Assembly (NCBI GenBank): GCA_963736975.1
Contig: CAVTQY010000001.1
Span: 1,302,001 to 1,366,000, forward strand
Reading direction: 5' to 3'
From: CAVTQY01 sp963736975
GTDB lineage: Bacteria > Pseudomonadota > Alphaproteobacteria > Acetobacterales > Acetobacteraceae
DNA length: 64,000 nucleotides
In this document: positions 60,325 through 64,000 of the stretch, piece after piece
How positions within the stretch are numbered: position 1 is the stretch's first letter
How the letters are laid out: each line of letters begins with the position of its first letter
Position numbers and translations under genes: made by a program
The notes under the pieces: model-generated
Databases searched by the model: none
Told to the model about the DNA's origin: nothing
The model's input: only the letters and a program-made list of their open reading frames with translations

Positions 60325-61860
60325 ATGCGGTGGACGTGCAGGATCGTGCCGGCAGGATTGCGGCTTGGTGAATTGGCGGTCTCGCTGGGGTTGATGCTGG
60401 CGCTCGCGGCCGCCTTGCTGACCGGCGCGGCGATCCGGCGCAGCTTCGAATATGACGAGGCGTACAGCATTTTCCTGACCGCCGGCGATCCCAGGCCGGC
60501 CTGGCCGGCCGGCGTGTTCACTGCCGGATCGGTGCGCGGCGTTTATGCGGGCCAGGCCTCCTTGGCCTCGGTCGCGCGGAATTTACGGCGGACCGATGTG
60601 CATCCGCCGCTCTACTTTTGGGCGCTGGCCATCTGGCGCCGCTATGCCGGCGAGACGCTGTTCGCGGCCCGCATGCTTTCGGTCCTGCTCGCCCTGGGTG
60701 CGTTGGCAGTGGTGGCGCTGATCGCGCGGCAAAGCGGCATACCGGCCGCCCCGGCGATGCTGTTCACGCTGGGATGCTACGGATTTGCCTATACCGGCGC
60801 GGTGGCGCGCGGTTTCGCCTTGGCGCAGGTGTTGACGCTGGGCGGCGTGCTGCTTGGGCTGGTCGCGGCGCGACGGCCGTGCGGCGGGCTTGCAGCAGGC
60901 GCCGGCCTGCTGCTGGGAGCGGCGAGTTTCGTCAACTACCTGGCTGCGTTCGTCGGCGCCTCGACGCTGCTCTGGCTGGCGCTCGTGCGCCTGCGCATCC
61001 CGCGCATCTGGGTCGCGGCTTGGATTGGCTTCGCCGTCTGGCTGCCGGGAGATCTCTGGTTCTTTCTGGCGCAACGAAACAGCCGGACCGGGCAGTTTCC
61101 GCCGTTCCACTGGTTGGCGGGGTTGGAGCGGCTGGGCCGCGACGCGGCCGGCGCGGTGTTCGGCGGGCTGCCGCTCTATGTGCACGGACCTGCGCAGTTC
61201 CTCGTCGGCGCGGCGTTGGTGCTGCTGCTTGCGTGCCTGGTCGCGCTGATCTGCCGGCAGTGGACCGCCATCGGCCGGCCCGAGCCGCGGCTGCTGCTGG
61301 GAATGGCCGCGGTCGCGCCGCCCCTCGGGCTGCTGCTATTGGGACTGGTGTTCGACAACACGCCGATCGAGCTGCGCTATATGGCCTTCGCAACACCCTT
61401 CATCGGGCTGCTGATTGCCGGGATGCTGGCCAGCCTGCCGCGCGCGGCCGGGCTGGCGCTCGGCGCTGTTGTGCTGGGCGTGCAGGCGGTGGCGCTCGCC
61501 GGGCTGCTGACGCGGCCGGAGACAATGCAGCCGGCGCGCGCCACAGCCGCTGCTGCCGCGTCGTTGGCGGGACAGGACGGGGTTGTGCTGCTGCCGCGCG
61601 GCAATGACGGGGTCGGGGTCGTCGGGCCGTTTCTCGCCGAGGCGCCGGGCTGGCTTCGGGTGCAGGTGGTCGATGACGCTGCGGCGGGGCGGATCGGCGA
61701 GCTCATGGTTTCCCGGGTCGTGCTGGTCCTGGCCGCGCCCGACGCCCACAGCCGTGCCGAGGTACCTGCCCTGCGCGCGGCCTTCACTGCTCCGTGCTGG
61801 CGCCCTGTGGGCATCGGAGTCAACGTGGCCGAGTTCGAGCGAACCTGCGGAGGCCGATAA
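60325..61860 (+). CDS. GT39/ArnT-like integral membrane glycosyltransferase
   Basis: The protein is 511 aa from ATG 60325, with about 11 to 13 membrane segments. The GT-C signature is SFEYDEAYSIFLTAGD in the first loop, with its acidic residues, then TDVHPPLYFWALAIWRRY, typical of PMT/ArnT-like enzymes. A membrane-linked polyprenyl-phosphate sugar donor is expected, with protein, lipid A or polysaccharide as acceptor. The C-terminal soluble part is small. It is divergent from the GH5 gene with no gap, so their promoters must overlap within the genes. Confidence 0.85.
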   Translation: MRWTCRIVPAGLRLGELAVSLGLMLALAAALLTGAAIRRSFEYDEAYSIFLTAGDPRPAWPAGVFTAGSVRGVYAGQASLASVARNLRRTDVHPPLYFWALAIWRRYAGETLFAARMLSVLLALGALAVVALIARQSGIPAAPAMLFTLGCYGFAYTGAVARGFALAQVLTLGGVLLGLVAARRPCGGLAAGAGLLLGAASFVNYLAAFVGASTLLWLALVRLRIPRIWVAAWIGFAVWLPGDLWFFLAQRNSRTGQFPPFHWLAGLERLGRDAAGAVFGGLPLYVHGPAQFLVGAALVLLLACLVALICRQWTAIGRPEPRLLLGMAAVAPPLGLLLLGLVFDNTPIELRYMAFATPFIGLLIAGMLASLPRAAGLALGAVVLGVQAVALAGLLTRPETMQPARATAAAAASLAGQDGVVLLPRGNDGVGVVGPFLAEAPGWLRVQVVDDAAAGRIGELMVSRVVLVLAAPDAHSRAEVPALRAAFTAPCWRPVGIGVNVAEFERTCGGR

Positions 61861-61957
61861 GCCAAAGCCGACAAATCGAGGTCGTAGCGGCCATCAATGC
61901 CCGGAGCGGGGGCCGGTCCACCCCACCGGGTTCTAGGCCGCGCCAATTCGGCAGGGG

Positions 61958-61986
61958 CTGACCAGATGCCGGTTTCGTGATACAAT
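61958..61986 (+). promoter_or_regulatory. Promoter of the MNT-HEPN pair, likely leaderless
   Basis: CTGACC (-35, 61958-61963) and TACAAT (-10, 61981-61986) are separated by 17 bases. The -10 element ends 9 bases before ATG 61996, so transcription would start at or next to the start codon and give a leaderless mRNA. No ribosome site is present. Confidence 0.5.
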
Positions 61987-61995
61987 CAGAACGCT

Positions 61996-62319
61996 ATGAT
62001 CGAGAAACCGCAAAACGATCCGGTGTTGACCCGCTTCCGTGCCGCCGTGACGGAAATCTATGGCGAGCGCGTGGAACGCGTCGTGCTGTTTGGGTCGCGT
62101 GCGCGCGGCGATGCGAAGCCGGATTCCGATTACGACGTTGCGGTTTTTCTGCGGGACATGCCGGAGCGGGGCCAAGAGATGGCCCGGCTTGCAGAGGTGG
62201 AAACCGATATTCTCTACGACACGGGCGCGGTGATCAACGCAATGCCATTTCCGGCAGAGGCTTATCGTGAGCGCACCGGCTTTATGAGTGAGTTGCGGCA
62301 GGACGGGCTAGAGCTTTGA
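61996..62319 (+). CDS. MNT-type nucleotidyltransferase antitoxin
   Basis: The protein is 107 aa from ATG 61996. The minimal nucleotidyltransferase motif VVLFGSRARGDAKPDSDYD has G-S at 33-34 and the metal-binding Asp45 and Asp47. MNT proteins of type VII toxin-antitoxin systems modify the partner HEPN toxin by adding AMP groups and so silence it. It overlaps the HEPN gene by four bases (TTGA). The promoter is close to the start, without a leader. Confidence 0.9.
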   Translation: MIEKPQNDPVLTRFRAAVTEIYGERVERVVLFGSRARGDAKPDSDYDVAVFLRDMPERGQEMARLAEVETDILYDTGAVINAMPFPAEAYRERTGFMSELRQDGLEL

Positions 62320-62738
62320 AACCGGAGAGCGCCGACTATCTCGCCAAGTCGCGTGAATGCCTCGATGCCGCCAAGACAATCAACGCTTTTCCCCTGCCGC
62401 AAGTGGCGGCAAAAGAAGCCTATCTCGCCGTTTACCACGCTGCCCATGCTTTCGTGTTTGAGAGCACCGGCAAGGCCGTGAAAAGCCACAAAGGGATGCG
62501 ATCAAAGTTTGCCGAGGTTACGAAAGGGGACGCGCGTTTTGATCATTCTCTCACGTCTCTTTTGGCGCGGGCTTACAAGTTCAAAGAGGTTGCCGATTAC
62601 GGTATCGGTTCGCGGGGTAGCGTCACGGTTAAGGAGGCGCAAGACATGATCGACCTTGCGCAACGCTTCGTCGATAAGATTACTCAGTTGCTCCCACCAG
62701 GGACGAGTCCGCCACGCGGGCTGCGCGCACAGTCCTAA
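62316..62738 (+). CDS. HEPN-domain toxin (partner of MNT antitoxin)
   Basis: The protein is 140 aa from TTG 62316. It is all-helical in the HEPN style: ADYLAKSRECLDAAKTI, KEAYLAVYHAAHAFVFESTGK, SHKGMRSKFAE and LLARAYKFKEVADYGIG. The usual R-x4-6-H ribonuclease motif is not plain; the ARAY...ADYG helix fits the variant family. It should be an RNase-like toxin kept quiet by the MNT protein. The pair lies close to an IS1182 element, typical of mobile defence-type modules. Confidence 0.85.
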   Translation: MKPESADYLAKSRECLDAAKTINAFPLPQVAAKEAYLAVYHAAHAFVFESTGKAVKSHKGMRSKFAEVTKGDARFDHSLTSLLARAYKFKEVADYGIGSRGSVTVKEAQDMIDLAQRFVDKITQLLPPGTSPPRGLRAQS

Positions 62739-62756
62739 CCGGGGCGCGAAAATCAA

Positions 62757-64000
62757 GCAGACTGTGTGAAAACGCGCTGCCTGGCGGCGACCAGCGCGAT
62801 GCAGGCAACCGGGCGCATCGGCGGCACCGTGTGGCGCCTTGGCTCGCTCCGGTGGGTGGCGTTGGTGACCGCTCGGGGGCGACAGATCCGTCCAACCGGT
62901 GCGACGAGGCACCGGCGGCCGGGCTTTTCAGCCTGGCGCGGCCTTCACCGCCGCCATCAATTCATCGAACGCGACAAGGTTGAGCACCCGCCTGATGTTG
63001 TAGGCAAGCGCGGTCAGGCTGAACTCAGCCCGGACCTTCTCCAAGCCGCGCATCAGGAATGCAGCCTGATACATCCACTGTTTGATCGTGCCGAACGGGT
63101 GCTCGACCGATTCGCGGCGTCGGCCAAGAATGCCTGGACGCTGCGCCAGCCGAGCCGCCATCCGGTCCAGCACCGCCTCGTTCTCTAACCGCGACAGCGA
63201 GCGAAACTGATTGCCCGTGCACCGAGGCCGCAAGGCACAATCGCGGCAGGCAGCACGGTTGGCGTAATTGATCTTCCGCAGTCCGCGAAGCAGCGACGAT
63301 GTATAGGGATGAAGACGCTGCCCGGCGGGACAGATCATGCTGTCCGTCTCCGCCTCATATTTGAACTCGTCCTTGCGGAACAAACCTTCCCTGACCGAAG
63401 GACCCCGCTGCGGTCGCGGCACATAGGGCACCATGCCCGCCGTCTCGCAGGCCGCGATATCCTCGATCTTGAAGTAACCCTTGTCGGCGACAACGGCGAT
63501 TGTCTCAGCGCCGAGTATCTCCTTGGCTGGTTCAGCGGTCTCGGTCAGCAGGCCCATATCGACCACCTGGTTGGTGACCTGCTGCTCGACGATCAGCTTA
63601 TGCTTGGCGTCGACCGCGATCTGCACGTTGTAGCCAACCGCAACATGCGTGTGCGCTGCCATCGCCCGACTGTCGGGATCGGTCAGCGAGATCTGGCTCT
63701 CCCCGGTGCGATCCAGCTCCGTCAGCATCGCCTTGCAGCGCTCGCGCCGCTCGCGCACGGCGGCGATCTTCTCCGCCAGGTTCTCGACCCGTGCGCCGCT
63801 TGTCCCTGGCTCGGCAGTATCGCTTCGATCGAGGCGCTGAAGGTAATCGTCGAGCTTCTCGTCAGCCAGCTTGATGAACTCGGCCAGCGAGGCGCGGGTG
63901 AAGTTGCGGTCCTTGTTGTTGACGGCCTTGATGCGTGTGCCGTCCACGGCCAGCAACTCGCGGCCGAACAGGTCCAGTTGCTTGCATAGCAGCACGAACT
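62757..64000 (-). mobile_element. IS1182-family element, partial (runs off the window)
   Basis: The transposase gene occupies most of it. A likely right end is GCAGACTGTGTGAAAACG at 62757-62774, which looks like the ends of IS1182-type elements (from memory). The other end is beyond position 64000. It lies 18 bases after the HEPN gene. Confidence 0.6.
62928..64000 (-). CDS. IS1182-family transposase, N-terminus outside the window
   Basis: About 357 residues are visible. The DDE fold shows LLAVDGTRIKAVNNKDRNF (first Asp), VADKGYFKIEDI (second Asp) and the C-terminal RRRESVEHPFGTIKQWMYQAAF (Glu). The zinc-like ICPAGQRL and CRDCALRPRCTG Cys cluster in the middle is typical of the family. The frame is open at the window end and intact over the visible part. 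Confidence 0.92.
   Translation of the reverse strand, partial: FVLLCKQLDLFGRELLAVDGTRIKAVNNKDRNFTRASLAEFIKLADEKLDDYLQRLDRSDTAEPGTSGARVENLAEKIAAVRERRERCKAMLTELDRTGESQISLTDPDSRAMAAHTHVAVGYNVQIAVDAKHKLIVEQQVTNQVVDMGLLTETAEPAKEILGAETIAVVADKGYFKIEDIAACETAGMVPYVPRPQRGPSVREGLFRKDEFKYEAETDSMICPAGQRLHPYTSSLLRGLRKINYANRAACRDCALRPRCTGNQFRSLSRLENEAVLDRMAARLAQRPGILGRRRESVEHPFGTIKQWMYQAAFLMRGLEKVRAEFSLTALAYNIRRVLNLVAFDELMAAVKAAPG

Noticed and set aside
62740..62927. Plus-strand frames between the HEPN gene and the transposase
   Set aside because: They overlap the IS1182 end region and have no family features.
1..64000. tRNA, rRNA or CRISPR array
   Set aside because: No GTTCGA-type T-arm with a matching acceptor stem, no rRNA blocks and no regularly spaced direct repeats were seen on reading.

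Overview
The window is G+C-rich (roughly two thirds by eye), with tightly packed genes, many ATGA/GTGA overlaps and few long gaps. Several features point to an alphaproteobacterium, most likely in the Rhodospirillales/Acetobacteraceae range: a class I flagellar cluster (flgB-flgC-fliE-fliQ-fliR-flhB) followed by a CckA-like kinase, a GTTC-N7-GTTC SOS box upstream of recA, a DUF3576 lipoprotein, a TIGR02302/DUF4175 protein, a PEP-CTERM esterase and many amidohydrolase and ABC-transporter operons. This is an inference from gene content. There is no rRNA or tRNA in the window to fix the taxon.

Layout. 1-4700: end of a class III CoA transferase, a PEP-CTERM GDSL esterase, a class I/II aminotransferase overlapping a threonine aldolase, and two adjacent YXWGXW-repeat envelope proteins. 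4700-12400: cytidine deaminase, recA with SOS box, then a minus-strand flagellar operon ending in a soluble hybrid kinase, and divergently a small unknown gene, fliO and fliP. 12480-15600: a secreted phosphoesterase and a di-haem cytochrome c peroxidase, both frameshifted. 15600-21400: cupin, then a minus-strand operon dsbB - M20 amidohydrolase - M28 peptidase - periplasmic amino-acid-type binding protein, and a double NIPSNAP protein. 21405-22780: an IS481-family element. 22800-36290: GMC oxidoreductase, a DMSO-reductase-family molybdoenzyme overlapping an unusual ureohydrolase, an ABC-2 exporter, and an operon of CoA transferase, 2-hydroxyacyl-CoA-lyase-like enzyme and a sugar-type ABC importer. 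36290-44980: LVIVD protein, retropepsin-like protein, aroE, a single-domain response regulator, hydantoinase/oxoprolinase subunits B and A with a Phd-VapC module between them, and a CHAP hydrolase. 45200-51600: RidA, epmA, a small coiled-coil membrane protein, DUF3576, TIGR02302 and lysA. 52054-53892: a lower-G+C DUF262/DUF1524 gene, probably a type IV restriction enzyme gained by transfer. 54000-61900: LysR/MFS pair, DUF4396, trxB, a second LysR, a probable suhB-like small RNA, a GH5 glycosidase and a GT39-like membrane glycosyltransferase. 61996-64000: an MNT-HEPN toxin-antitoxin pair beside an IS1182-family transposase that runs off the window.

Six genes (fliR, the phosphoesterase, the peroxidase, the LVIVD gene, the retropepsin-like gene and lysA) each carry exactly one single-base indel. 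Five of the six indels lie in a GAAC/GTTC context. Both halves of every gene are otherwise well conserved, and lysA is normally essential, so systematic sequencing or assembly error is more likely than real gene decay. Several start codons are also unclear: cytidine deaminase and the RbsA-like ATPase.

The strongest candidates for under-described biology are the overlapping pair of molybdoenzyme and ureohydrolase with a GGDDS (not GGDHS) metal motif, the CoA transferase / acyl-CoA lyase / sugar-type ABC operon, and the solitary DUF262-DUF1524 gene next to a possible structured RNA.
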